NCBI GenBank assembly: GCA_049644265.1
Contig: JBARRO010000108.1
Location: 1-34,785, forward strand
Length of the DNA: 34,785 nucleotides
Source of the DNA: JBARRO01 sp049644265
GTDB lineage: Bacteria > Bacteroidota > Ignavibacteria > UBA10030
Direction of reading: 5' to 3'
The stretch's first letter is position 1, and every line of letters starts with the position of its first letter. Below, piece by piece: positions 15,044 to 23,485 of the stretch. The position numbers were made by a program, and so were the translations under genes. The notes under the pieces are model-generated. The model had not been told where the DNA came from. It did not search any database and saw only the letters and a program-made list of their open reading frames with translations.

Positions 15044-16185
15044 TTCTTTCCTTTCAGCAGTCGTTGTGCGGCGTCGTAGACTTCATCAACAGAAATCTGC
15101 GCCATGCAATACCCGTCGGTCCGATGGTATTCAAAGCCGAGGTTGAGGCAGGGACAATCGGGACAGGAGGATCGTACGACCGTCGCGTGACGATTCAACG
15201 GGCCCCATTTGGCCGCGTTTGTGGGTCCGTGGAGGGCCACCTGATTGATCCCCAATGCGGCCCCCAGGTGCATGATTCCGTTGTTCCCCGACACGAGGAG
15301 GTCTGCTGCAGAAAGCAGCGCGATCAAGCGGTCTAAGCCGGGTGCAGTCCATCGGAAACTGTCGTTCGGAAAGTATCCGACAAGCTCGTCCTGCAACCGT
15401 TCCTCTCCCTTTCCGGCTGTGAAGACAAACAACACATTGTTACGCGCCAGGAGTCTGGTGCACAATTCCCGGTATCGTTCAACCGGCCATTCTCTCGGAT
15501 ATCCGTGAACTCCGCAGCCGGGATGGATCACGACCAGGCGTCGGCCTTTCTTCCAACCCCCGGCAACGAGCTCCGCAGAGACTTCCTTCCTCTTTTCTGC
15601 ATTCACCGGCAATTCAAGCGCCGGCGAATGGCTGTGAATTCCGATCGTTGAGAGCAGTCCCAGAAAATTTTCCGCTTCGTGAAGGTCTTCATGCCTGGGA
15701 TAACTTCTCGTATAGAGCAGATGACGAACCGGGCGGGAGGTCCTGAAGCCAACCCTTACCGGAGCATTTGATAAAGCGGTGATAATGGGGGTAATGGAAG
15801 ACCATTGCTCGAAATCGACAACGGCATCAAAATGACTGTTTCGGATCGTGTTCACCAAGCGAAAAAAATACCTGGGATTCCTCAGTACACGACCCACCTG
15901 AAAATCAATCGATTGGTCAACGTACCGGGGGAAGAGGTTTACGACATCGGCGTTGATGGATGTAACAATCATGGCAACGTGAGCACGGGGAAACGCCGTT
16001 CTGATCGCGCGCATCGCAGGCACGACGAGCACGGTATCGCCAAGGGCGGCGAGTTTGATGAGAAGGATTCTTTCCAGCGGCCGGTTGGGGGGGATCCTGT
16101 TCCTTCGCAAAAACACGGCAAGGAGCAGAATCAGGAAGCTGCCAACGTAGTAGTCGACGCTTTTGAGGAATTTGTTACCGCGCAT
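15040..16185 (-). CDS. Family 9 glycosyltransferase (heptosyltransferase-like)
   Basis: A 381-residue GT-B enzyme related to lipopolysaccharide heptosyltransferases. The N-terminal half has LLIKLAALGDTVLVVPAMRAIRTAFP; the C-terminal nucleotide-sugar domain has VVIHPGCG, SGNNGIMHLGAALG and HGPTNAAKWGP. A hydrophobic segment at residues 13-25 suggests membrane attachment. A cysteine cluster CPDCPCLNLGFEYHRTDGYC near the C-terminus is seen in a subset of the family. It probably adds a sugar to lipid A core or another envelope glycan. Translationally coupled to the exported amidohydrolase and 42 bases downstream of the hybrid kinase gene. Confidence 0.88.
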   Translation of the reverse strand: MRGNKFLKSVDYYVGSFLILLLAVFLRRNRIPPNRPLERILLIKLAALGDTVLVVPAMRAIRTAFPRAHVAMIVTSINADVVNLFPRYVDQSIDFQVGRVLRNPRYFFRLVNTIRNSHFDAVVDFEQWSSITPIITALSNAPVRVGFRTSRPVRHLLYTRSYPRHEDLHEAENFLGLLSTIGIHSHSPALELPVNAEKRKEVSAELVAGGWKKGRRLVVIHPGCGVHGYPREWPVERYRELCTRLLARNNVLFVFTAGKGEERLQDELVGYFPNDSFRWTAPGLDRLIALLSAADLLVSGNNGIMHLGAALGINQVALHGPTNAAKWGPLNRHATVVRSSCPDCPCLNLGFEYHRTDGYCMAQISVDEVYDAAQRLLKGKK

Positions 16186-16227
16186 GGGGCAGGAGTCTTA
16201 CAACCGATTCACAAGTCCACCGCCGAC

Positions 16228-18216
16228 TCATTCGTCAAGGATTTCCCGAATCTTTCCGAAGAGCTCCGTCTCCTCGTAGGGTTTCTGGAGAAATGCCTTC
16301 GCACCCGCCTTGACGAGTTCGGTCTTGGTTTTCGGCTCGAGGTATCCGCTCGCCAGAATGACCTTCACGTTGGGGTTCAGTTCTTTCAGCGTCGAGAATA
16401 CTTCGACACCTCCGATTTTCGGCAAGCCGATGTCCGAGAGGACAAGCGCAATGTCCGTCGCACGCTGTTTGTACATCTGAATGGCTTCGGAGCCGTCGAC
16501 GGCTGTGAGGACGGTGTATCCTTTGTCGCCCAAAACCGCGGCGATGGTTTCACGGATAAGCTCTTCGTCTTCGACAAGCAACAAGGTTTCCGTTCCTCCG
16601 CGCACTTCCTTCTCACGCTCTTCATCAGGAGCCGTTCTCGCAAGTTCGCGGGTATGAACCGGGAAGTAGAGATAGAAGGTTGTCCCCTTCCCCAATTCGG
16701 TCTCAACGTCGATGAAGGCGTGATGACTCTCCATGATGCCAAAGACCACGGCCAACCCGAGGCCCGTTCCGCGGCCCCGTTCCTTTGTGGTAAAGAACGG
16801 TTCAAAAATACGATTGCGCGTTGCTTCGTCCATCCCAATTCCCGTGTCGGTAATCTTCACGCACACATATTCATGCGCGTTGGCCTTTGGAAACTGAAGC
16901 CGCAGTGCTCCTCGCCGGACCAAGGTGGTGTTCAGCGAGAGTGTGCCGCCGCTCGGCATCGCATCACGGGCATTGACACAGAGGTTCAGAAGAACCTGGT
17001 GAATCTGGTTCGCGTCGCCGATGATCGAGGGGAGTTTCTCATCGAGATGGACGGCAATGGTCACCGTCTTGGCGAACGTCTCGTCGATAAGTTTCGCCAT
17101 CTCAGGCACGATTTCGTTGACCTGGACAGACTCAAGGAGAATTTCAGTTTTCCGCGCAAAGGTCAGCAGCTGTCGCACGAGTGCAGCACCGCGCTGGGTC
17201 GCCTTGCCGATCGCCTCCATGATTTTCGGGATCTTTTCGGCGTCGTTAACGTGCTTTCTGACGAGGGAAGCATTTGCCATGATAATTGCCAGAATATTGT
17301 TGAAGTCATGGGCAATGCCGCCGGCCAGGGTTCCCAGGCTCTCCATTTTCTGCGCTTGACGCAGATTCGTCTCAAGAATTTTTCGTTCGGTGATATCAAC
17401 ATACATCCCGTAGATTCCCACAAGCTCATTGTCGATGATTATCGGATACCCTGTGATGCTGACATTGATTGGCGAGCCGTCTTTTTTCTGCCTGACAGAT
17501 TCGCGCTGGACAATATTCCGGTTCTGCGCCAGCGCAGAATACTCCTGAGCTTCATCGACGAGAGATTCCGGAACGATGAATGAGTTGAGCTTGCTACCGC
17601 GCATTTCATCGATCGCGTATTGGAACATATGTTCGAACGCCTTGTTGGCGTTCAAGACGATATCATCGGTGTTCAGCACGACAATGCCCGCGGGAGAATT
17701 CTCGAAGAGCTGCTGAAAGTAGGATTTCTGAAGCTCGAGCTGTTTTTCGACTTGCTTGCGCCCTGTGACGTCATGGATGGCAGTCACGCGCACCGACCGG
17801 CCCTCGAAGGGGATCGACTTTCCGAACAGCTCGACGGGAAAGGTTGAACCATCCTTTCTCTGGCCGAGAACTTCGTACGGCTTGTCGTACCCTTCCAGGA
17901 TGTGTTTTCTGACCACATCCCGCGATTCAGGGGCTGCGAACGCTGCCGCCTCTTTCCCAATGACGTCTGCAAGCTCGTACCCGACGAGCGTGGCAAATGC
18001 CGGATTTGCATCCAGAATCATACCGTTTTCGTGAATGACGATTCCTTCCATCGTCGATTCCGACAGTCGACGGTAGCGTTCTTCGCTCTCGCGAAGGGCT
18101 CGCTCCGTCTTGCGGCATTCACGCTCCCTTGATTCGAACTCGCGGATTCGCCTCGTCAATTCCTCATTGGCGGCCCTGGGAGAATTATTTGGCTTTTTTC
18201 GGCCTTGTGGCTTCAT
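16228..18216 (-). CDS. Soluble hybrid sensor kinase: PAS-PAS-HisKA-HATPase-receiver
   Basis: A 662-residue cytoplasmic hybrid kinase with no membrane helix. A charged coiled coil (residues about 15-45) leads to PAS 1 (YRRLSESTMEGIVIHENGMILDANPAFATLVGY), PAS 2 (FQQLFENSPAGIVVLNTDDIVLNANKAFEHMF), HisKA with LAGGIAHDFNNILAIIMANASL, an ATPase domain with NLCVNARDAM, DTGIGM and GRGTGLGLAVVFGIMESH, and a C-terminal receiver with VLSDIGLPKIGG and LQKPY. The AHDFNN box marks the NtrB-like/hybrid class that usually passes phosphate to a separate acceptor. The stand-alone receiver at 10797-11186 is a possible partner. The input signal is unknown. Confidence 0.92.
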   Translation of the reverse strand: MKPQGRKKPNNSPRAANEELTRRIREFESRERECRKTERALRESEERYRRLSESTMEGIVIHENGMILDANPAFATLVGYELADVIGKEAAAFAAPESRDVVRKHILEGYDKPYEVLGQRKDGSTFPVELFGKSIPFEGRSVRVTAIHDVTGRKQVEKQLELQKSYFQQLFENSPAGIVVLNTDDIVLNANKAFEHMFQYAIDEMRGSKLNSFIVPESLVDEAQEYSALAQNRNIVQRESVRQKKDGSPINVSITGYPIIIDNELVGIYGMYVDITERKILETNLRQAQKMESLGTLAGGIAHDFNNILAIIMANASLVRKHVNDAEKIPKIMEAIGKATQRGAALVRQLLTFARKTEILLESVQVNEIVPEMAKLIDETFAKTVTIAVHLDEKLPSIIGDANQIHQVLLNLCVNARDAMPSGGTLSLNTTLVRRGALRLQFPKANAHEYVCVKITDTGIGMDEATRNRIFEPFFTTKERGRGTGLGLAVVFGIMESHHAFIDVETELGKGTTFYLYFPVHTRELARTAPDEEREKEVRGGTETLLLVEDEELIRETIAAVLGDKGYTVLTAVDGSEAIQMYKQRATDIALVLSDIGLPKIGGVEVFSTLKELNPNVKVILASGYLEPKTKTELVKAGAKAFLQKPYEETELFGKIREILDE

Positions 18217-18239
18217 TCCGAATCCTTATTCATAAACAC

Positions 18240-18277
18240 AAAAAACCTCTGCCGCCCGTGGGATTGCAGAGGTTTTT
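18240..18277 (-). terminator. Intrinsic terminator after the sigma/DUF4097 operon (bidirectional form)
   Basis: A perfect 12-base inverted repeat, AAAAACCTCTGC (18241-18252) and GCAGAGGTTTTT (18266-18277), with a 13-base loop. In the minus-strand transcript it is a CCUCUGC/GCAGAGG stem followed by six U, ending the operon that finishes at 18400. It could stop plus-strand transcripts too. The remaining spacer up to 18400 holds no gene; a run of seven C lies near 18323. Confidence 0.88.
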
Positions 18278-18399
18278 ATGAGTTGTTGTCAATCTTGTGT
18301 GCTCTTGGGACCTATCCTGTCCCCCCCTGATTCTTCAGTGTAGTGAAAATTGGCCTGAATCGCAAGGCTGTATGATCGCCCGTGACGCGCATCATTCGT

Positions 18400-19548
18400 T
18401 CAACGGAGCTTGCGGATTGCGATAACGCCATTGGAAGTCTCCACGCTGATGGACTCGCCTCCGCCATTCAAGACATACGACGCGGTGATTTCTTCCGCTT
18501 CGTCGTCTTTTTGATACGTCTTGGCCTGATAGTCGGAACGAATGTCAATCCTCTTGTGACTTCGGCCCCATCCTTCCTTCATCCTCACGCGAGCGTCGAT
18601 GGTCACCCTGGCATTTTCCGGGACCGAAAGTGTGATGTCACCGCCTCCTGAGAACAGATTGCTTCCACCCTTGCCGGCCGGGAGAAGCTCAACCCGGACA
18701 TCGCCTCCACCCGTGCGCAGGTCGACCGCTCCGCGGATGTCTTCGAGCGTCACGTTTCCCCCTCCGGTTTGGACCGTCACCTGATCGCTCGCCCCCTTCA
18801 CTTCCACATTCCCTCCTCCGGAAGTCAGTTTGAGTTTCGACTGCACCTTGCCGACTTTGAGATTCCCGCCTCCGGTGCGTACTTCGCTTTCCGCTTTCAA
18901 ATCGCCGAGGGTCACATTTCCACCACCCGTCGTCAGCTTCAAATCTTTTCCGACCTGGTCAACCCGGATGTTCCCGCCGCCGCTCTGAAGTCTCAGTGTG
19001 CCGGTCGCATCTTTCACCGTGACATTGCCTCCGTTCGTCTTGATCTCACCGTCTCCGTCGATTTTCGTTGTCGTGATATTTCCGCCGTTGCTTTGGATGT
19101 TCAAATTGCCGACAAGCTCTTCAACCTCAACATTTCCTCCCTTCGTGTTCACCGCAAAGCTTCCTTTGAGTTTTCCTCTCTCTTCAATGTTTCCACCCGA
19201 GGTTTTCAAGTCACAACTAAACTCCGACGGCACACGGATGGTAAACAACAGGTCCCGCGTGTGTCGTCGCCGGTCCCGGTATTCGACCCGGACCGTGTTT
19301 CCCGATTGTTCCATCTTGAGCCGCTCCGGATATCGTTCGTCGATATCCTGAGCCTCAATAAATACTTCATCTTTGTCCCAGACGTTGATTTCAATGTTTC
19401 CCGGTTCAACATCCACGACAAGAGTTCCCCCTTTCTTTACGGAGAAGGATTTTGTCGGGTTCTCTTTGTCCTGAACAGATTGCGGATTGAAGAGTCCCGG
19501 AAAGAGCGAGAGGCTCGCGGAAAGGAGTGTGACCGATAGCAGTTTCAT
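18400..19548 (-). CDS. DUF4097 beta-solenoid protein, exported (first paralog)
   Basis: A 382-residue protein with a signal peptide (MKLLSVTLLSASLSLFPGLF). After an N-terminal domain (FSVKKGGTLVVDVEPGNIEINVWDKDEVFIEAQ) come about eleven repeats of 17-20 residues centred on GGN or GGD (TSGGNI, TKGGNV, SNGGNI, TNGGNV, SGGGNI, TGGGNV and so on), each giving a short beta rung. This is the DUF4097/adhesin-type solenoid. A C-terminal domain (PENARVTIDARVRMKEGWG to NGGGESISVETSNGVIAIRKL) closes it. Function is unknown; family members are cell-envelope proteins often linked to stress sigma operons. Last gene of the operon, 40 bases after its paralog and before a strong terminator. Confidence 0.88.
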   Translation of the reverse strand: MKLLSVTLLSASLSLFPGLFNPQSVQDKENPTKSFSVKKGGTLVVDVEPGNIEINVWDKDEVFIEAQDIDERYPERLKMEQSGNTVRVEYRDRRRHTRDLLFTIRVPSEFSCDLKTSGGNIEERGKLKGSFAVNTKGGNVEVEELVGNLNIQSNGGNITTTKIDGDGEIKTNGGNVTVKDATGTLRLQSGGGNIRVDQVGKDLKLTTGGGNVTLGDLKAESEVRTGGGNLKVGKVQSKLKLTSGGGNVEVKGASDQVTVQTGGGNVTLEDIRGAVDLRTGGGDVRVELLPAGKGGSNLFSGGGDITLSVPENARVTIDARVRMKEGWGRSHKRIDIRSDYQAKTYQKDDEAEEITASYVLNGGGESISVETSNGVIAIRKLR

Positions 19549-19588
19549 AACTTGATCCTCGTTGAAATGATGATCCCCATGACTGTGA

Positions 19589-20749
19589 CTACCGCGATCT
19601 GGCTTTCTTGATTTCGATGTCAGCGTTTACCGTCTCGAGGAATATCGATTCGCCGCCGCCGTTGAGTTTGTAGATCGCACGGATCTCCTCATCCTCCTCA
19701 TTCTTCTCGTAGGATTCCGCCTTGAAATCCGACCGAACCTTGTACCGTTCACTGCCCTTCCTCCAACGATCCTGAATCCTGATGACGGCTTCGATGGTTA
19801 CGCGCGCGTTTTCCGGGATCCGGAGATTGACATTGCCACCCGCTGACGTGAGCCGGCTGCTCCCTTTGCCAGACGGGAACAATTCCGCATCCACTTCTCC
19901 GCCTGCAGTTTTTGCTTCGATGGATCCGGTGATGTTTTCAAGCCGGACATCGCCGCCGGCAGTTTTTGCCGTCACGGATCCGCTGGCACCCTTCAATTCG
20001 ATATTTCCCCCAGCCGTGCTCATCGAGGCCTTGCCGGAAACCTTTCCCATCTTAATGTCCCCTCCCGACGTTGCGACCCTGGCTTCGCCACCCACATTGC
20101 CGATTTCAATGTCCCCTCCCGAAGTTTTCGCTTCGAGCGATTTTCCAACGCTTTCAACCCGGATGTTTCCTCCCGAAGTACTGACCTCGAGCTCACCGTT
20201 GACTGAACCAACCTCAATATCCCCTCCGGAAGTCTTCAAATATCCATTCCCCTGAACATCTCCCGTCTGCACATCTCCTCCCGCTGTTGACATGTCAACC
20301 GTGCCTGCGATGTTTTTCAGTCTGATATCTCCACCAGACGTCGACCCCTTGATCTTGCCGTTGATCGCACCCGTGATTTCCAGGTTCCCGCCGGATGTGG
20401 AAATATCGGCGTCGAACTGCGCCGGGATATTAACTTCAAACCGAACGTCATTGTAGTCACTCCATTTCTGACGGAAGACCACGCGCACCGTGTTTCCATT
20501 CTGCGTCATCTTCACCCGGTCCAGGTCCTCGTCATCAACCCCTTCTACACTCACATAGACCTCATTCTTGTCCCACGGAATCAGCCGGATGTCACCGACA
20601 TTGGTCGAAACTTCAAGGCTCCCGCCTTTGGAGACGGTGAATGACTTTGACCGGACGCCTTTCCCCTCTTCGCGCTTCTGCGCCAACCCCGCGGTTGACA
20701 GAACCACAAGGCCAAAGGCAAGCCATGCGAACATTCGTGTTGTTTTCAT
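19589..20749 (-). CDS. DUF4097 beta-solenoid protein, exported (second paralog)
   Basis: A 386-residue paralog of the preceding protein with the same plan: signal peptide (to GLAQ, residue 23), domain with VGDIRLIPWDKNEVYVSVEGVDDE, about eleven GG-centred rungs, then PENARVTIEAVIRIQDRWRKG and a closing NGGGESIFLETVNADIEIKK. Its rungs favour SGGD/AGGD (STSGGDI, STAGGDV) where the neighbour uses GGGN, so the pair has diverged as a set, not only at single sites. The start ATG shares one base with the anti-sigma stop (TAATG), so it is translationally coupled to it. Probably exported to periplasm or surface under control of the sigma/anti-sigma pair. Confidence 0.88.
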   Translation of the reverse strand: MKTTRMFAWLAFGLVVLSTAGLAQKREEGKGVRSKSFTVSKGGSLEVSTNVGDIRLIPWDKNEVYVSVEGVDDEDLDRVKMTQNGNTVRVVFRQKWSDYNDVRFEVNIPAQFDADISTSGGNLEITGAINGKIKGSTSGGDIRLKNIAGTVDMSTAGGDVQTGDVQGNGYLKTSGGDIEVGSVNGELEVSTSGGNIRVESVGKSLEAKTSGGDIEIGNVGGEARVATSGGDIKMGKVSGKASMSTAGGNIELKGASGSVTAKTAGGDVRLENITGSIEAKTAGGEVDAELFPSGKGSSRLTSAGGNVNLRIPENARVTIEAVIRIQDRWRKGSERYKVRSDFKAESYEKNEEDEEIRAIYKLNGGGESIFLETVNADIEIKKARSR

Positions 20750-21714
20750 TACTGTCGTGCCTCCTGTAAGGCTGCCTTTGCACGCAGCCTGATGTAGTTG
20801 TTTTCGTCGGACCGAACTTTTTCCCTCAACACATCCATCAGTTTTTCGTCCTTTTCGTATTCGTGATATTTTGAAAGATTAAGACTGTTGATGGCGGCAA
20901 TTTTCATTCCTGTGTTTTTTTCGTGCTGCAAGACATAGACAAAAGCGGCCGTCACTTCCGTGTCCGGCATGAACTTCTCAAGGACTTTCATCGCCTCTTT
21001 CCGCACGCCGCGATTCTCGTCGTATTTCAGGGTCGCGATGAGCGCAGCTTTCACCTCTTTGTCTGCCGGCTGCAGCTGTTGGTCCCCGATGGTGCTGACT
21101 GCCTTGAGTCGGACGCCGGGGTTTTGTTCGTTCACGAGGGCGCGCGCAAGGATTTTCTGAACCCGGTCGTCGCCAACATTGCCTTTCACCCGGACCGGTG
21201 TGATTGCATCGAACGTGAATTCGATCTGGTCGGTTGCCTCATTCTGGCTCGCAAAACGCAGGTTAGCGATCTGCGCATCCCCATGGTTCAGAGAGGTCTG
21301 CATAAGCGGCGAAGACTGCTGGAAGATGCCAGGTTCGTCGGTGGTGGGAGACCTGAACGCCACATACCCGACGGCGATACCGACGAGCACAAGCGCCGCT
21401 CCTGCGAAAGCGAGCTTGTATTTCGGCGCGAAAAACTCCGACACCACATCGGAGGCACCCTGAAGCCATGATTGCTTCGATGCCTGCAGTCTGATGGCAA
21501 CGCGCAGTTCGGTTCGGGCCTCCCGCAGGTCCTCTTCCGTTATCGGGGCGGGCGCATGCGTCGCGAGGACCTTGTGGAACTTCGTGAGTTCTGCCTGTTC
21601 CGAGCGACACTCTGCGCACGTCGAAAGATGCTTCCCGAGGAGCGACTGCTCCTCTTCGCCCAGTTCGTTGTAGAATGCCAGATGAAGCCATTCCCTGAAT
21701 TGTTCGTGATTCAT
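20749..21714 (-). CDS. Zinc-finger anti-sigma factor with HEAT-like C-terminal domain
   Basis: A 321-residue membrane protein. The N-terminal ZAS domain has H29-x3-C33-x2-C36 (HLSTCAEC), which holds zinc and binds the ECF sigma factor in known cases. One membrane helix lies at about residues 97-120 (KLAFAGAALVLVGIAVGYVAF). The outer part, about residues 165-320, has HEAT-like helical repeats: VQKILARALVNEQNPGVRLKAVSTI, ALIATLKYDENRGVRKEAMKVLEKF, AFVYVLQHEKNTGMKIAAINSL and a fourth at the C-terminus. A HEAT-type sensor on a ZAS anti-sigma factor is less usual than a disordered or catalytic-target domain. It sits 23 bases after the sigma gene, overlapping the DUF4097 gene. Confidence 0.88.
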   Translation of the reverse strand: MNHEQFREWLHLAFYNELGEEEQSLLGKHLSTCAECRSEQAELTKFHKVLATHAPAPITEEDLREARTELRVAIRLQASKQSWLQGASDVVSEFFAPKYKLAFAGAALVLVGIAVGYVAFRSPTTDEPGIFQQSSPLMQTSLNHGDAQIANLRFASQNEATDQIEFTFDAITPVRVKGNVGDDRVQKILARALVNEQNPGVRLKAVSTIGDQQLQPADKEVKAALIATLKYDENRGVRKEAMKVLEKFMPDTEVTAAFVYVLQHEKNTGMKIAAINSLNLSKYHEYEKDEKLMDVLREKVRSDENNYIRLRAKAALQEARQ

Positions 21715-21737
21715 CGTAGAATCTCCTTCATCGCCTC

Positions 21738-22343
21738 TTAGTTCAGAAAGCCTTTCAGTTGTTTTCTCATTCTTGCTGTCGCGTCGAACAGGTACTTCTT
21801 GACCGCTCCTTCACTGCAATCGAGCATTGTGGCAATTTCCCTGAGCTTGTACCCTTCGTAATGCCTGAGCGTGAACACCAACCGCTGGCGGGGGGACAAA
21901 ATCTCCATCGCTTCCTGAATATGGCGGGAGATTTCCCTGCTCATCGCATGCTCATCGGTTTGAGAGTCACCGCGCAATGTGTCCTTCAATAGGTGTGATT
22001 GCCCGTCCTCCTCGCCCATTTCACGGTCGAGCGATGAGTGCGTATGCTTGCGTCCACGCGCACGGTGTGTCAGGCACACGTTGGTCGTGATGCGATACAG
22101 CCAGGTAGAGAATTCACTCCGAAGCTCGAACTTCGAAAGTCCCTTATAGACTCTGAGGAACACCTCCTGATAAATATCTTTGGCGTCGTCAGAGGATTCG
22201 ACGTACGACGCCGCGATGGTAAAGACGCGTTTGTCGTACCGCTGAATCAATTGCTCGAATGCAACGGAGTCGCCCCCGCGTGCGCGCAGGATTAGATCTG
22301 TGTCGTTCAACTTTGGATATCCGGAATACTTGTCTTCAGACAT
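21738..22343 (-). CDS. ECF-type RNA polymerase sigma factor
   Basis: A 201-residue sigma-70 family factor from the ATG at 22343 (MSEDKYSGYPKLND). Region 2 shows FEQLIQRYDKRVFTIAASYV, DAKDIYQEVFLRVYKGL and FSTWLYRITTNVCLTHRARGRK; region 4 shows LSPRQRLVFTLRHYEGYKLREIATMLDCSEGAVKKYLFDATARM. A longer open frame back to 22538 would add 65 residues unlike any sigma factor and is not used. The adjacent ZAS anti-sigma gene and two DUF4097 genes form its likely regulon core. Trigger unknown; envelope stress is an inference from the exported products. Confidence 0.92.
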   Translation of the reverse strand: MSEDKYSGYPKLNDTDLILRARGGDSVAFEQLIQRYDKRVFTIAASYVESSDDAKDIYQEVFLRVYKGLSKFELRSEFSTWLYRITTNVCLTHRARGRKHTHSSLDREMGEEDGQSHLLKDTLRGDSQTDEHAMSREISRHIQEAMEILSPRQRLVFTLRHYEGYKLREIATMLDCSEGAVKKYLFDATARMRKQLKGFLN

Positions 22344-22422
22344 ACGGTTGGACTTTCTGCATGGAGAAAAGGTTGTGGGGCTGAAACGGATCTTTCTTCG
22401 GTGCCGGACCGGCGACAATATA

Positions 22423-22444
22423 GGAATTTGCCATTCGCAATTCC
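22423..22444. promoter_or_regulatory. Inverted repeat in the divergent sigma/hydrolase spacer
   Basis: GGAATTTGC (22423-22431) and GCAATTCC (22437-22444) form an almost perfect palindrome about 80 bases upstream of the sigma factor start. Adjacent on the minus strand is CCTATATTG, a possible -10. It could be an operator or part of the sigma factor's own promoter. The rest of the 224-base spacer (22344-22567) holds no gene; an AT-rich TTAATATATT near 22493-22502 may be the promoter of the plus-strand hydrolase operon. Confidence 0.35.
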
Positions 22445-22567
22445 TGGAACGTCCCCAGGGGCCGTGTAAAGCTTGCTTCCCATGGCTCCCGTTAATATAT
22501 TGGGATTGCAGGCGTTTTTGGCCGGTTTTGGTTTCCATCTTATGGAGAGCTCACTTCCGCATCCCAC

Positions 22568-23485
22568 ATGTCCATAGTTCTCGCCCTCATCATCATTTCC
22601 CTGCTTTTCGTTATCAACGCCGCCTTTGTGATTCTCGTTGTCGGTCCCCTTCTTCTTCTGCAGCCAGCGCGAAGGAGCAAGGAATGGTATGCCCGGTTTA
22701 CGGCCATTCTGGAGCCGACCGATGCCGGCCTCCCCCAGGAGAATATCACGATCACAACTTATGACGCAGTCCCTCTGCGGGGCTGGCTGGTGCCGCAAAC
22801 CAAGCGGTCCAGGAAGCCCAAGGGAACTGTCATTTATCTCCATGGTGTCGGGGACTGCAAGACAGGGGGAATCGCGCTCAGCAAATTTCTTTTTGCACGA
22901 GGATACAACGTTTTCCTGTACGACTCCAGGCATCATGGCGAGAGCGGTGGGGCGTACTGCACATACGGATTCTATGAAAAACGCGACGTTTCAACTGTCA
23001 TTGATTATTTGAAATCGCGGAAAGACCTGTCGGTCGGGAACATCGCTCTGTTCGGAACTTCCATGGGCGCTGCGGTGGCCATTCAGGCAGCTGCGGTGGA
23101 TAGCAGAATTTCTGCAGTTATTGCAGAGGCGAGCTTTACCAACCTCCGGACCATCTTTGTGGACTACCAGCGCAGGATCATCAAACTTCCCTGGCATTTT
23201 CTGCGCAACGTCGCGATGACGCGGTCGCAGAAGATCGCAAACTTCAAAGCGCGGTTTGTGGCACCCATCGAGGATGTTAAGAGAATCCGGACTCCGATTT
23301 TGTTTACACACGGGACTGAAGACACGTTCATCAAGCCTCTCTATTCCAAAATGCTTTACGAAGCCGCAAACGAACCGAAGAAGCTTCTCCTCATCAAGGG
23401 GGCAAACCACAACGACGTGTGGGATGTAGGAGGACCAGTTTACGAAAACGCCCTCACCGATTTCCTGGAAGAACACCTCTTATGA
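22568..23485 (+). CDS. Membrane-anchored alpha/beta hydrolase
   Basis: A 305-residue protein with an N-terminal membrane segment (residues 2-32) followed by an alpha/beta-hydrolase fold: oxyanion-hole strand VIYLHGVGD, nucleophile elbow GTSMG, acid region FTHGTEDTFI and the catalytic histidine in GANHNDVWD. This class (BEM46/FrsA-like) includes esterases and peptidases of unknown substrate. Its TGA stop overlaps the ATG of the M28 peptidase (ATGA at 23482-23485), so the two are translationally coupled and may act in one degradative path. Confidence 0.88.
   Translation: MSIVLALIIISLLFVINAAFVILVVGPLLLLQPARRSKEWYARFTAILEPTDAGLPQENITITTYDAVPLRGWLVPQTKRSRKPKGTVIYLHGVGDCKTGGIALSKFLFARGYNVFLYDSRHHGESGGAYCTYGFYEKRDVSTVIDYLKSRKDLSVGNIALFGTSMGAAVAIQAAAVDSRISAVIAEASFTNLRTIFVDYQRRIIKLPWHFLRNVAMTRSQKIANFKARFVAPIEDVKRIRTPILFTHGTEDTFIKPLYSKMLYEAANEPKKLLLIKGANHNDVWDVGGPVYENALTDFLEEHLL

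Noticed and set aside
15805..17583. 592-codon plus-strand open frame opposite the glycosyltransferase and hybrid kinase
   Set aside because: The opposite strand has full PAS, HisKA, ATPase and receiver motifs across the same bases; the plus-strand product has no recognisable motif.
18600..20400. Regularly spaced similar DNA segments, considered as a CRISPR array or tandem repeat DNA
   Set aside because: They are in-frame codons for GGN/GGD rungs of two DUF4097 solenoids; spacing and sequence vary as in coding repeats and there are no unique spacers between exact repeats.
22344..22538. 65-residue N-terminal extension of the sigma factor
   Set aside because: The extension is low in family resemblance and covers the divergent promoter region; ATG at 22343 gives a normal ECF length.
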